Source: Propionivibrio sp. (GTDB lineage Bacteria; Pseudomonadota; Gammaproteobacteria; Burkholderiales; Rhodocyclaceae). From it: a stretch of DNA of 19,426 bases. Numbering within the stretch: the first letter of the stretch is position 1; every line of letters begins with the position of its first letter. Both the position numbers and the translations under genes were made by a program. The notes beneath the pieces were generated by a model. It searched no databases and had not been told where the DNA came from. It worked only from the letters and a program-made list of their open reading frames with translations. Positions 6,355-14,540 of the stretch are shown in pieces. The stretch covers positions 1 through 19,426 of the forward strand of contig JAGNOM010000011.1 of the NCBI GenBank assembly GCA_017990155.1, in the 5' to 3' direction.

Positions 6355-7794
6355 TCAGCCCGGGGACCGTTCCGGTGAGCTGCCGGACGCCTTGCGCGGC
6401 AGCCGTAGCGTCGCCGCGAGTCCCCCTTCGGGCCGGTTGGCGAGCTGCAAATCTCCGCCGTGCATGAGCGCGATGTCGCGCACGATCGACAAGCCGAGGC
6501 CACTTCCGCCCGTATCACTGCGTCGCGCCACGTCCGGCCGATAGTAGGGTTCGGCAACGCGGCCAAGTTCTGAAGGGTCGATTCCGGGGCCGCGGTCCTC
6601 GACGATCAGCCGTAGTGTCGCGTCATCGTCCTCGACGCGGATGGTGGCATTTCGACCGTACTTGATGGCATTGTCGATCAGGTTCTGCAGCGCGCGTCGC
6701 AACGCCGACAGCTGTCCGGAGTAGGGCGCGGCGGCGTTCCCCTCGACGGCGACCTGCCGGCCGATGACTTGCGCATCCTCGGCGAAGCTTTGCAGCAGGG
6801 CGTTGATGTCGATTGGGCGGAACGGTTCGTTGTCCTGGAGACCGCGCAGGTAGTCTAGCGTGGCGTCGATCATCGCAGCCATCGAGTCGAGGTCGGCGGC
6901 CATCTGGTCGCGCAAGCTTTCGTCGTCGACAAGTTCGGCGCGCAGGCGCAAGCGGGTGAGCGGCGTGCGCAAGTCGTGCGAGACGGCCGCCAGGGCGCGC
7001 GCCCGTTCGTCGATGAGGCGCTTGATTCTGACCTGCATGTGGTTGAAGGCCTGCGCGGCACGTCGCATCTCGGTCGGACCCGTTTCGTCGAGCGGCGCGG
7101 CGTCCAGGTTGTGGCCGAGTTTGTCGGCGGCCAGCGCCAGTGTCTGCAAGGGTCGGGTGGCCTGGCGGACGGCGAAGAGGACGACGGTGACGACGATGAG
7201 CAGCGACAGCGCAAGCTGGAAGTAAAAGGCGTTTGGCAATGACGGTGCTGCAGTCTCGCTGAAGGCCACAAAGCGAATCCACTGGCCGTCGTTGAGACGA
7301 ACATCGAAGCCGCGCGTGAGGTTGGCATTCTGCATTCTTCCGGCGCCATGCATTCCGCCCGCTCCCGGGCCGAGTCCGCCGCCCATGCCGGCCCCCATTC
7401 CGTTTCCCATCCCGCCGCCCATCCCCGTTGAACGGATTTCGCGCTCGCTACCGAGGCGTTGGGCAATTGCCAACGGAATCTGCCCGCGTGGACTATGGGA
7501 CGAGATCTGGTCCTCGGCAATCGGCGTGACCTCGAAATCGTCGGATTGCAGTGTCGATATGATTGACGACCGCTTGGCTGGCTCGGCTGCCTCCAGGATG
7601 CGCACCGAGTCGGCGATTCGAACCGCCAGGTTGAACCCGCGTGCTTGCGAAACGACCGTCGTGCGTTCGCCCCGGTTCAGCCAGAGGCTCACGGCCTGCG
7701 ACGCCAGCAGGCCGGCGAGCAGGATCAGGGCAATCCATGTGAAGAGACTGTATGCGCCCGTCCTGGCGCCGGAGAACAGTTCGCCTACGCGCAT
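6355..7794 (-). CDS. EnvZ-like sensor histidine kinase with Met/Gly-rich periplasmic loop
   Basis: Inner-membrane sensor of 479 residues. Transmembrane segments at about 17-39 and 190-209 enclose a periplasmic sensor region. A HAMP linker begins with RQATRPLQTLALAADKLG. The phosphoacceptor is His273 in SHDLRTPLTRLRLRAEL. The ATPase domain shows the N box NLIDNAIKYG, the G1 box DRGPGID and the G2 box GGSGLGLSIV. All catalytic elements are intact. The periplasmic part contains a striking segment at about 124-154 made almost only of Gly and Met, with Met at 125, 129, 133 and 137, then Met148-His149 and Met154. This suggests a metal or redox ligand, but the signal is not known. It overlaps the response-regulator gene upstream by ten bases, so the two form one operon. 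Confidence 0.93.
   Translation of the reverse strand: MRVGELFSGARTGAYSLFTWIALILLAGLLASQAVSLWLNRGERTTVVSQARGFNLAVRIADSVRILEAAEPAKRSSIISTLQSDDFEVTPIAEDQISSHSPRGQIPLAIAQRLGSEREIRSTGMGGGMGNGMGAGMGGGLGPGAGGMHGAGRMQNANLTRGFDVRLNDGQWIRFVAFSETAAPSLPNAFYFQLALSLLIVVTVVLFAVRQATRPLQTLALAADKLGHNLDAAPLDETGPTEMRRAAQAFNHMQVRIKRLIDERARALAAVSHDLRTPLTRLRLRAELVDDESLRDQMAADLDSMAAMIDATLDYLRGLQDNEPFRPIDINALLQSFAEDAQVIGRQVAVEGNAAAPYSGQLSALRRALQNLIDNAIKYGRNATIRVEDDDATLRLIVEDRGPGIDPSELGRVAEPYYRPDVARRSDTGGSGLGLSIVRDIALMHGGDLQLANRPEGGLAATLRLPRKASGSSPERSPG
7333..7425 (-). other. Met/Gly tetrad repeat in the kinase sensor loop
   Basis: This stretch encodes residues 124-154 of the histidine kinase. Four methionines are spaced exactly every four residues (MGGGMGNGMGAGM), followed by a Gly-rich stretch with Met148, His149 and Met154. 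The DNA is a low-complexity run of GGC/ATG-type codons, so length variation by slippage would be expected. Confidence 0.85.
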
Positions 7795-8534
7795 TCCGAT
7801 CGCCCCTCGACGCTGGCGGCGAGCACGTAGCCCTCGCCGCGCACCGTCTTGATCAGTGTCGGCTCGCGGCTGTCGTCGCGCAGGCGCTGGCGCAGGCGGC
7901 TGACCTGAACATCGATGGCGCGATCGAAGGCGTCGGCTTCGCGCCCGTGGATCATTTCGGTGAGTTGATCGCGGTTGAGCACGCGGTTCGGATGGTCGAG
8001 CAGGATGCGCAACAGTCGGTACTCACCGCCGGAAAGCGGTGTCGCCACGCCGTCCGGCGCGGTCAGCAGCCGTGCCGCCGTATCCAGGCACCAGCCGGCA
8101 AAGTTCAGGTAACGCGCCGTTTCCGGGCGCAGATTGGGCGGGAGCGCCCGCGTGCGGCGCAGAATCGTCTTGATCCGGGCGAGCAGTTCGCGCGGGTTGA
8201 AGGGCTTGACCAGATAGTCGTCGGCACCCATCTCGATGCCGACGATGCGGTCGGTTTCCTCGCCGCGCGCGGTGAGCATCAAGACCGGGATCGCCTGGAG
8301 GTTCGATGTCTTGGGTTTGGCGCGCAGGTCGCGGCACAGCGTCAGGCCGTCGGTATCCGGCAGCATCAGGTCGAGCACGATGAGGTCGATCGCGTGGCGT
8401 TCGAGCGCATGCCACATGTCGCGACCATCGCGTGCCGCAAAGGCCGAGAAGCCGTTGCGCGCCAGATAGTCGACCAGCAGCCGGCGGATTTCGGGGTCGT
8501 CGTCAACGATGAGGATCGAGTCGGTGTTTTCCAT
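7785..8534 (-). CDS. OmpR-family response regulator
   Basis: DNA-binding response regulator of 249 residues, the partner of the overlapping histidine kinase. The receiver domain has the acidic pair Asp11-Asp12, the phosphorylated Asp55 in LIVLDLMLPD, Thr88 and Lys110 in YLVKPFNP. The C-terminal winged helix (from about 150) includes LSGGEYRLLRILLDHPNRVLNRDQL and the recognition-helix region FDRAIDVQVSRLRQRL, ending in IKTVRGEGYVL. No strong ribosome binding site precedes the ATG. The 273 bp to the divergent FixJ-type gene is the likely shared control region. Its exact regulon cannot be named, since OmpR/RstA/RisA-like proteins look alike at this level. Confidence 0.94.
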   Translation of the reverse strand: MENTDSILIVDDDPEIRRLLVDYLARNGFSAFAARDGRDMWHALERHAIDLIVLDLMLPDTDGLTLCRDLRAKPKTSNLQAIPVLMLTARGEETDRIVGIEMGADDYLVKPFNPRELLARIKTILRRTRALPPNLRPETARYLNFAGWCLDTAARLLTAPDGVATPLSGGEYRLLRILLDHPNRVLNRDQLTEMIHGREADAFDRAIDVQVSRLRQRLRDDSREPTLIKTVRGEGYVLAASVEGRSECA

Positions 8535-8806
8535 GGCAGATACGATTAAACGCCTTTTTCCGGGACTCCGCGATGGTGTTTGTAACGCACTGTTGCAAGT
8601 CGAAGCACTGCAACCTGGCGATGCAAATCTGTCTCCGGATCAAGTATGTTGGCATACGCCAGCGCGCTTCGGCGGAACAGTGGAAATCGCGCAATGGCAG
8701 CATCTTCAACCCTCTGACGAGAATTTATCGATTCTTTTTCAGGTTGTTGCGGTGAAAAGCTCCAATTTGTATTATGTTTGGCGAATCCCGGCGATCATCG
8801 ATAAAC
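8535..8806. promoter_or_regulatory. Divergent intergenic region between two response-regulator genes
   Basis: These 272 bp hold no convincing gene. The short frames crossing it have no family likeness or ribosome binding site. An inverted repeat GTTGCA (8592-8597) / TGCAAC (8609-8614) with an 11-base spacer, close to the OmpR-type gene, is a possible operator. The + strand promoter listed separately is at the other end. Confidence 0.5.
8747..8775 (+). promoter_or_regulatory. Sigma-70-like promoter for the FixJ-type regulator
   Basis: TTGCGG (8747-8752), a 17-base spacer and TATTAT (8770-8775). Transcription would start near 8782, downstream of the ATG at 8774, which favours ATG 8807 as the real start of the gene. 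Confidence 0.5.
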
Positions 8807-9454
8807 ATGAATACAAAGCAATCTGCGCGGAACGTCCCAAAAGTCTATCTGATCGACGATGACCCGGTCGTAACCTTCCTGCTGGTCGACCTGACCGAGT
8901 CCGTCAATCTGCCCTACGTGGTCTTCGAGAACGCCGTGAAGTTTCTCGAGCAGGATCTTGCCGGGCTTGAGGGTTGCATCGTCAGCGACTTGCGCATGCC
9001 GGGCATGAGCGGGCTTGAGCTTCAGGACGAACTGCGCAAACGGGGCGTCAATCTGCCGATGATCTTCGTTTCAGCGTTCGCCGAAGTCGAGTCGGTCGTT
9101 CGTGCAATGCGTGGCGGCGCGCTCGATTTCTTCCAGAAGCCTTTTCCCTCTCAGCACCTGATCGAGCGCATCCAGGATGGCTTGCGCATCGACAAGGAGC
9201 GCGCCGACCTCTTGGCGCGCAATCGCATGATCGGTGAGCGTATTGCGCTGCTGACGCCGCGCGAGAAGGAAGTTCTGCAAGGGATTTTCGAAGGCAAGCT
9301 GACCAAGGTGATCGCGCAGGAACTCGGCATCGGCGTGCGTACGGCGGAGACTTACCGGCAGTTGATCATGCAGAAGCTGCAGGCCGGGTCGGTGGCCGAA
9401 CTCGTGCGGATTGTGGTGGAGTCTATGCCGAGGTTGAATAGTCCGGCGGGTTGA
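8807..9454 (+). CDS. FixJ/NarL-type two-domain response regulator
   Basis: Response regulator of 215 residues, by the start chosen here. The receiver domain has YLIDDDP, the phosphorylatable Asp61 in SDLRMPGMSG, Ser89 and Lys111 in FFQKPFP. FixJ-like features include the AMRGGALDFFQKPF segment. A linker helix leads to a LuxR-type helix-turn-helix (about 148-205), LTPREKEVLQGIFEGKLTKVIAQELGIGVRTAETY. No cognate histidine kinase is adjacent, so it is an orphan here, or could receive input from a distant kinase. ATG 8774 would add eleven residues but lies in the probable promoter. No strong ribosome binding site precedes ATG 8807, so the start is moderately sure. Confidence 0.88.
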   Translation: MNTKQSARNVPKVYLIDDDPVVTFLLVDLTESVNLPYVVFENAVKFLEQDLAGLEGCIVSDLRMPGMSGLELQDELRKRGVNLPMIFVSAFAEVESVVRAMRGGALDFFQKPFPSQHLIERIQDGLRIDKERADLLARNRMIGERIALLTPREKEVLQGIFEGKLTKVIAQELGIGVRTAETYRQLIMQKLQAGSVAELVRIVVESMPRLNSPAG

Positions 9455-9463
9455 GGTTGGTTT

Positions 9464-9650
9464 CGCCCCTGACGGGCGAGCATACTTTCTTTTGCTTCGC
9501 CAAAAGAAAGTAGCCAAAGAAAAGGCGACCCCGCGTCACCGTCGCGCCTGCGGCGCGATTCCCTGCGCTACGCCATTGCGCCGGGAGGCTGCGGAACTCG
9601 CCGCTGCGCGGCTCAGACAGTCCTCGCCAAATTCCCCCGGCGCAATGGCG
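9464..9650. repeat. Highly structured intergenic repeat-like region
   Basis: The gap between the convergent FixJ-type gene and parC (9455-9687) has no credible gene but several perfect inverted repeats. These are CGCCC/GGGCG (9464-9478), a 12-bp stem TACTTTCTTTTG/CAAAAGAAAGTA (9483-9512), CGCGCC/GGCGCG (9543-9557) and a 15-bp arm CGCCATTGCGCCGGG repeated inverted at 9636-9650 after 50 bases. The first part resembles, from memory, a repeat scattered between genes in many beta- and gammaproteobacteria. Open frames across it are a known source of spurious 'hypothetical proteins'. Confidence 0.65.
9483..9512. terminator. Possible bidirectional transcription-ending hairpin
   Basis: A perfect 12-bp stem (9483-9494 with 9501-9512) and six-base loop CTTCGC lie 28 bp after the FixJ-type stop and between convergent genes. 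There is no clean T tract on either side, so it may be only a repeat hairpin that also blocks read-through. Confidence 0.4.
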
Positions 9651-9687
9651 CTGCTCGGCGGTGTCGAAGGGGGCAGCGGTCGCGTGC

Positions 9688-12153
9688 TCAGTGGTTGTTC
9701 GGAGCTGACGTCTCGGGCAGATTCTCGATTGCTGGCTGATTCACGAGCCCAACTGCCGCGCCACGCCGTGCCCGCAAGCCGAGATGTTTCTCATCCGAAA
9801 GCAGTGCTTTCGGCTTGTTGCGGAACGTTCCCTTGATGCTCACCACCGGCCCTTTGGCGGCGATGATCGACTTGAGCGTTTCGGTGCCTTTGAGGTTGAT
9901 GATCTGCACGCCCTTGCCACCCGAAAGCCGTTTCATCTGGTCGAGCGGGAAGACGAGCAGGCGGCCGTCTTCCGATAGCGCTGCGATATGGTCCGCGCCC
10001 ACGACGCGGACGGGCGGGAGAATGGAGCAGCCGTCTTCGAGCGTCAGGAAGGACTTGCCGGCCTTCTGCCGCGAGAGCAGGTCGCCGTAGGTGCAGATGA
10101 AGCCGTAGCCGGAGGTCTTGGCAACGAGTAGTTCGTCTTCGGGTTTTCCGGTGAGCACGTGCGCGATCTTGCCCGAACCGATCTCGATGAACGAGGGCAG
10201 CGGTGCGCCCATGCCTCGGCCGTCGGGCAGGGCGGCGATGGGGACGGTGAAGGCGCGGCCTTCGGTGGAGATGATGACCAGCGACTCGACCGAGCGGCAT
10301 TCATGTGCCGAGCCGGGGCCGTCGCCATCCTTGTAGGCGACGCCGGAAAGGTCGAGACCATGGCCCTGGCGCACACGCGCCCAGCCTTTTTCGGAGACGA
10401 TCAGCGTCACCGGTTCGTCGGCGACGGCAGCGACTTCCGAGCGCGACGCCATCGACGCGGGCTGGATCAGCGTGCGGCGCGCGTCGCCATGCTTGGCGGC
10501 ATCGGCCTTGATCTCGCGGATGACGAGGCGGCGCATCAGATTGTCGCTTTCCAGCAGCTTTAGCAGCTCTTCCTTCTCGGCGCGCAGCTTCTCCAGTTCC
10601 TGCTCGATCTTGATGCCTTCGAGGCGAGCGAGCTGGCGCAGGCGGATTTCGAGGATGTCTTCGGCCTGGCGGTCGGAGAGGTTGAAACGTTCGATCAGCG
10701 CCGGCTTCGGTTCGTCCGACTCGCGGATCAGGTGGATCACTTCGTCGATGTTGAGGAAGACGATGTGCCGGCCTTCGAGGATGTGGATGCGGTCGTTGGT
10801 TTTCGCGAGACGGAATTCGGTACGCCGGCGCACGGTCGTCACGCGGAACTGGCACCACTCGCCGATCAGGTCGACGAGCGTTTTCTGGCACGGGCGACCG
10901 TCGATGCCGACAGCAACCAGGTTGATCGGCGCCGTGGTTTCGAGGCTGGTATGCGCCAGCAACAGCGCGACGAATTCGTCGCGATCAAGGCGCGAACTGA
11001 CCGGCTCGAAGACGAGGCGGATGTCGTCGTCCTTGCCCGATTCGTCGCGCGCGCGTTCGAGTTGCGAGGCGAACAGTGCCTTGAGTTGCGCGGCCGACTG
11101 CTCAATAGATTTCTTGCCCGGCTTGGGCTGCGGGTTCATCAGCGTGCCGATTTCGGAGAGTACCTTGGCGCTGGATACGCCGGGCGGCAGTTCCTTGATC
11201 ACCAATTGCCATGCGCCGCGCGCCATTTCCTCGAACTCGTAGCGTGCACGCACGCGCAGGCTGCCTCGTCCTGTGCTGTACGCGCTGGCGATTTCGGCCG
11301 GAGTGGAGATGATCTGGCCGCCACCGGGATAGTCGGGGCCGGGAATGTGTTCCATCAGCTCGGCGATGCCGGCTTGCGGATTCTGCAGCTTGTGGATCGC
11401 GGCGTTGGCGATTTCGTTGAGGTTGTGCGAGGGGATTTCGGTCGCCATGCCGACGGCGATACCCGAGGCGCCGTTGAGCAGCGAGAAGGGCAGGCGTGCG
11501 GGCAGGAAAGCCGGTTCCTCGAACGATCCGTCGTAGTTCGGCTGGTAGTCGACGGTGCCTTCGCCAAGTTCGCCAAGCAGGAGTTCGGCAATCGGGGCGA
11601 GACGCGCTTCCGTGTAGCGCATGGCCGCTGCGCTGTCGCCGTCACGCGAACCGAAATTGCCCTGTCCGTCGACCAAGGGGTAACGCAGCGAGAACGGTTG
11701 TGCCACGCGCACCATCGCGTCGTAGGCCGAGGTGTCGCCGTGCGGGTGGTACTTACCGATGACGTCGCCGACGACGCGCGCGGATTTCACCGGCTTGGCG
11801 CCAGCCATCAGGCCAAGTTCGCGCATGGCGAAGAGCACGCGGCGCTGTACCGGCTTCTGGCCGTCCTTCACGTCTGGGAGGGCGCGGCCCTTGACGACGG
11901 CGATGGCGTATTCGAGGTAGTCACGCGAGGCCGATTCGTGCAGCAGGATGCTTTCGCCGTCGTCATCCTGGATGACTTCGGGAGCGGTCGGTGGCGTTGG
12001 CGGGGCAGGCGGCGCGTTCATCGGCTCGGGCGCGGTGTTGGGTTCGGGCGGCGCAACCTCTGCAGCAACGGCCGTGGCATCTTCAGTCGTAGGTGTTGGC
12101 TCGATTTCGGCAAACAGATCAGGCGTCGCCGTATCGTCGTGTTTATGTGTCAT
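9688..12153 (-). CDS. parC: DNA topoisomerase IV subunit A
   Basis: DNA-cutting subunit of topoisomerase IV, which unlinks daughter chromosomes; 821 residues from ATG 12153. The catalytic tyrosine is Tyr181 in AAMRYTEARL. The quinolone-pocket region reads KYHPHGDTSAYDAM, with Thr and Asp at the sites of E. coli Ser80 and Glu84. A coiled-coil tower (about 470-540) and a ParC-like C-terminal domain without the GyrA box follow. Compared with E. coli ParC the N-terminus has about 60 extra residues rich in Pro, Ala, Thr and Glu. GGAG at 12161-12164 is seven bases before ATG 12153, which rules out TTG 12171. It starts one base after the parE stop, so the two subunits are translated as a coupled pair. 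Confidence 0.95.
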   Translation of the reverse strand: MTHKHDDTATPDLFAEIEPTPTTEDATAVAAEVAPPEPNTAPEPMNAPPAPPTPPTAPEVIQDDDGESILLHESASRDYLEYAIAVVKGRALPDVKDGQKPVQRRVLFAMRELGLMAGAKPVKSARVVGDVIGKYHPHGDTSAYDAMVRVAQPFSLRYPLVDGQGNFGSRDGDSAAAMRYTEARLAPIAELLLGELGEGTVDYQPNYDGSFEEPAFLPARLPFSLLNGASGIAVGMATEIPSHNLNEIANAAIHKLQNPQAGIAELMEHIPGPDYPGGGQIISTPAEIASAYSTGRGSLRVRARYEFEEMARGAWQLVIKELPPGVSSAKVLSEIGTLMNPQPKPGKKSIEQSAAQLKALFASQLERARDESGKDDDIRLVFEPVSSRLDRDEFVALLLAHTSLETTAPINLVAVGIDGRPCQKTLVDLIGEWCQFRVTTVRRRTEFRLAKTNDRIHILEGRHIVFLNIDEVIHLIRESDEPKPALIERFNLSDRQAEDILEIRLRQLARLEGIKIEQELEKLRAEKEELLKLLESDNLMRRLVIREIKADAAKHGDARRTLIQPASMASRSEVAAVADEPVTLIVSEKGWARVRQGHGLDLSGVAYKDGDGPGSAHECRSVESLVIISTEGRAFTVPIAALPDGRGMGAPLPSFIEIGSGKIAHVLTGKPEDELLVAKTSGYGFICTYGDLLSRQKAGKSFLTLEDGCSILPPVRVVGADHIAALSEDGRLLVFPLDQMKRLSGGKGVQIINLKGTETLKSIIAAKGPVVSIKGTFRNKPKALLSDEKHLGLRARRGAAVGLVNQPAIENLPETSAPNNH

Positions 12154-12154
12154 T

Positions 12155-14104
12155 TCAGATCTCCGCGCCAATTAGCGCGCCATTGGCTTCCATCCACGCG
12201 CGGCGTCCGGCGGATTCACTCTTGGCCATCAGCATGTTCATCACCGGATTGGCGGTATCCGCGATCGGCAGGCGGATACGCATCAGCCGCCGCGTATCGG
12301 GCGACATGGTCGTCTCCCAAAGCTGCTCCGGGTTCATCTCGCCAAGACCTTTGAATCGGGAGAGCACGACAGCTTCGGGTTTGAAACCTTCGAGACGCAA
12401 GCGGTCCAGGATGGCTTCGCGCTCATCGTTATCCAGCGCATAGAGCTTGCGCGGCGGGCGCTTCTTGCCCTGCGCCGGCACGTCGAGGCGGTAGAGCGGT
12501 GGCTGGGCGAAGTACAGATGGCCGTGTTCGATCAGCTTCGGGAAGTGGCGGTAGAACAGGGTACAGAGCAGAACGCGGATGTGGCTGCCATCGACGTCGG
12601 CATCGGTCATGATGACGACCTTGCCATAGCGCAGGTTGTCGAGCACCGTGTCGGGCGCGCCCGGCAGGTGCGGGTCGATGCCCAGTGCGACGGCGATGTC
12701 ATGCACTTCACGGTTGGCGAAGAGGCTGCCGACTTCGACTTCCCAGGTGTTGAGCACCTTGCCGCGCAGAGGAAGAATAGCTTGCAGTTCCTTGTCGCGC
12801 CCGGCCTTGGCCGAACCGCCGGCCGAATCGCCTTCGACGAGGAAGAGCTCGTTGCGTCGGATGTCCTCGCTCTGGCAGTCCGAGAGCTTGCCCGGCAGGA
12901 TGGCGACGGCCGACTGCTTGCGCTTCTCGACCTTTTGTCCTGCACGCGAGCGCGCCTGCGCGGCCTTGATCGCCAGCTCGGTGATCTTCTTCGCGTCGTC
13001 CGGGTGTTCGTTGAGCCAGAGTTCGAGCGGGTCGCGCACCATGCGCGAAACGAGCGCCACGGCGTCGCGCGAGTTCAGGCGCTCCTTGGTCTGGCCCTGG
13101 AATGAAGGGTCAAGTACCCGTGCGGCAAGAACGTAGTTGGCGCGCGAGAAGACGTCGTCGGCAGCGAGCTTGATGCCTTTGGGCAGCAATGCGTGGTGTT
13201 CGGCGAAGCTCTTGATGGCGTCAAAGGCCGCCTGGCGCAGCCCCGTTTCGTGCGTGCCGCCGGCCGGTGTGGGAATCAGGTTAACGTAGGATTCGCGCGC
13301 CAGGTTGCCTTCGGCGCTCCAGCAGATCGCCCATGCGGCGCCTGAGCCGACCGGAAAGTTCTCGTCACCGGACGCGGCGTACTTCTCGGCGGTGAACATC
13401 GGAGCGACCAGGTCGCCATCGATCTGCTCGGCCAGATACTGCTGCATGCCGTCGGCAAAACACCAGGTTTTGGTTTCCCCATCCTCGAACTTCAGCGCGA
13501 TCTCGAGGCCCGGCAGGAGCACGGCCTTGCTGCGCAGCAGGCGTTCGAGTTCGGCGGTCGGGATGTTAGGCGAGTCGAAGAACTGCGGATCGGGCCATGC
13601 GCGGATGCGCGTACCGCTGGTACGCTTGGGCGCATCGCCAATCCGTTGCAGCGGTTCGATGACGGCGCCGCCCGAAAAAGCCAGTTGATGGCGACCGCCG
13701 TCGCGCGTGACTTCGACTTCGAGGCGTGTCGACAGCGCATTCGTCACCGACACACCGACGCCATGCAAGCCGCCCGAGAAACGGTAGGCCGACGTGCCAT
13801 CGTTCTTGTTGAACTTGCCGCCGGCGTGCAGTTGTGTGAAGACGACTTCGACCGTCGGCACACCTTCGACCGGGTGGATTTCGACCGGGATGCCGCGTCC
13901 GTCGTCCTGGATCGCTACCGATCCGTCGCTGTGCAACGTGACTGTGATTCGTTTGCAGTAGCCGCCGAGCGCTTCGTCGGCGGCGTTGTCGATCGCTTCC
14001 TGGATGATGTGCAGCGGGTGATTCGTCCGCGTGTACATGCCGGGACGATGGCGAACGGGCTCCAGCCCCTTCAGTACGGAAATTGATTCAGCGGTGTAAC
14101 TCAT
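12155..14104 (-). CDS. parE: DNA topoisomerase IV subunit B (ATPase)
   Basis: ATPase subunit of topoisomerase IV, 649 residues. The GHKL domain shows QEAIDNAADEAL with the catalytic Glu36 and Mg-binding Asn40, the loop DDGRG (67-71) and GGLHGVG (111-117). The TOPRIM domain has LVEGDSAGGSAKAGRD (catalytic Glu424) and TDADVDGSH (Asp501, Asp503, Asp505). The length of about 650 and the absence of the long GyrB insert point to ParE, supported by the immediately following parC. ATG 14104 is preferred over TTG 14125 because MSYTAESISVLKGLEPVR is a normal family N-terminus. A long structured region lies upstream. The stop is followed one base later by the parC ATG. Confidence 0.95.
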   Translation of the reverse strand: MSYTAESISVLKGLEPVRHRPGMYTRTNHPLHIIQEAIDNAADEALGGYCKRITVTLHSDGSVAIQDDGRGIPVEIHPVEGVPTVEVVFTQLHAGGKFNKNDGTSAYRFSGGLHGVGVSVTNALSTRLEVEVTRDGGRHQLAFSGGAVIEPLQRIGDAPKRTSGTRIRAWPDPQFFDSPNIPTAELERLLRSKAVLLPGLEIALKFEDGETKTWCFADGMQQYLAEQIDGDLVAPMFTAEKYAASGDENFPVGSGAAWAICWSAEGNLARESYVNLIPTPAGGTHETGLRQAAFDAIKSFAEHHALLPKGIKLAADDVFSRANYVLAARVLDPSFQGQTKERLNSRDAVALVSRMVRDPLELWLNEHPDDAKKITELAIKAAQARSRAGQKVEKRKQSAVAILPGKLSDCQSEDIRRNELFLVEGDSAGGSAKAGRDKELQAILPLRGKVLNTWEVEVGSLFANREVHDIAVALGIDPHLPGAPDTVLDNLRYGKVVIMTDADVDGSHIRVLLCTLFYRHFPKLIEHGHLYFAQPPLYRLDVPAQGKKRPPRKLYALDNDEREAILDRLRLEGFKPEAVVLSRFKGLGEMNPEQLWETTMSPDTRRLMRIRLPIADTANPVMNMLMAKSESAGRRAWMEANGALIGAEI

Positions 14105-14440
14105 GACGCAGGCCCTGAACGACAAAGGCCAGAACGTGTTATGGCCGGCCGGTGGATCCGTGGCAAGGAGAACGGAATCAAACCGTCTACTTTCGGGTTA
14201 CGAGCGTGCGTAACACCACCACGATCAATTGCGACGACCGGTGAGCAGTCCTCAAGACCCGGCGTGATCGCAAGGCGAGGGCTGCGCAAACACGATGCTG
14301 ACCTTTTGCTACGTTAAATTTCTTGTGTTCCGCTGCCCGACGGTGTCGGGGCAGCAACGAAGGCGAGAGTATAAAGGAATCGACTGGTGTCAGTGCTTTG
14401 TCTGACTAGAGGAGGGCGAGCGTGCTGCCCGGGTGGTGCA
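14105..14440. other. Gene-free structured region upstream of parE
   Basis: No protein gene is convincing here. On the - strand it would be the leader of parE. Hairpins seen are GCTGCCCGAC/GTCGGGGCAGC (14332-14355, one bulge) and GTTACG/CGTAAC (14197-14214). A segment at 14161-14204 resembles the 3' half of a tRNA on the - strand but has no matching 5' half. Confidence 0.5.
14368..14373 (-). promoter_or_regulatory. Possible -10 element for parE
   Basis: TATACT on the - strand, but no good -35 at 16-18 bases. If used, it gives a leader of about 255 bases containing the hairpins noted for 14105-14440. Confidence 0.3.
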
Positions 14441-14489
14441 GAAAACAAGAAGCCTGCGGCTGAAAGCAAACGCTTCAGTCACGCAGGCT
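14441..14489 (-). terminator. Intrinsic terminator after the small - strand genes
   Basis: On the - strand an 8-bp outer stem AGCCTGCG/CGCAGGCT (14451-14458 with 14482-14489) and an inner stem CTGAAGC/GCTTTCAG with a GTTT loop are followed directly by TCTTGTTTTC. It would end transcripts from the 37-codon ORF and the ribbon-helix-helix gene before they reach parE. Confidence 0.65.
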
Positions 14490-14540
14490 GCATGAGGTTT
14501 TCTCGTTTTCCCTGCGCCGAGCGCCGGGAGAGCAGGGGTC

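Noticed and set aside
8509..8862. A 117-codon + strand frame across the divergent regulator region.
   Set aside because: It overlaps the start of the OmpR-type gene and the start of the FixJ-type gene, has no ribosome binding site and no recognisable domain.
9492..9836. A 114-codon + strand frame downstream of the FixJ-type gene.
   Set aside because: It is translated from the hairpin-rich repeat region and the antisense of parC; this type of frame is a known source of spurious proteins.
10732..12354. A 540-codon + strand frame antisense to parC.
   Set aside because: It is a GC-bias shadow of parC; its composition (many Arg, Gly, Val, Asp) shows no domain, and parC is certain.
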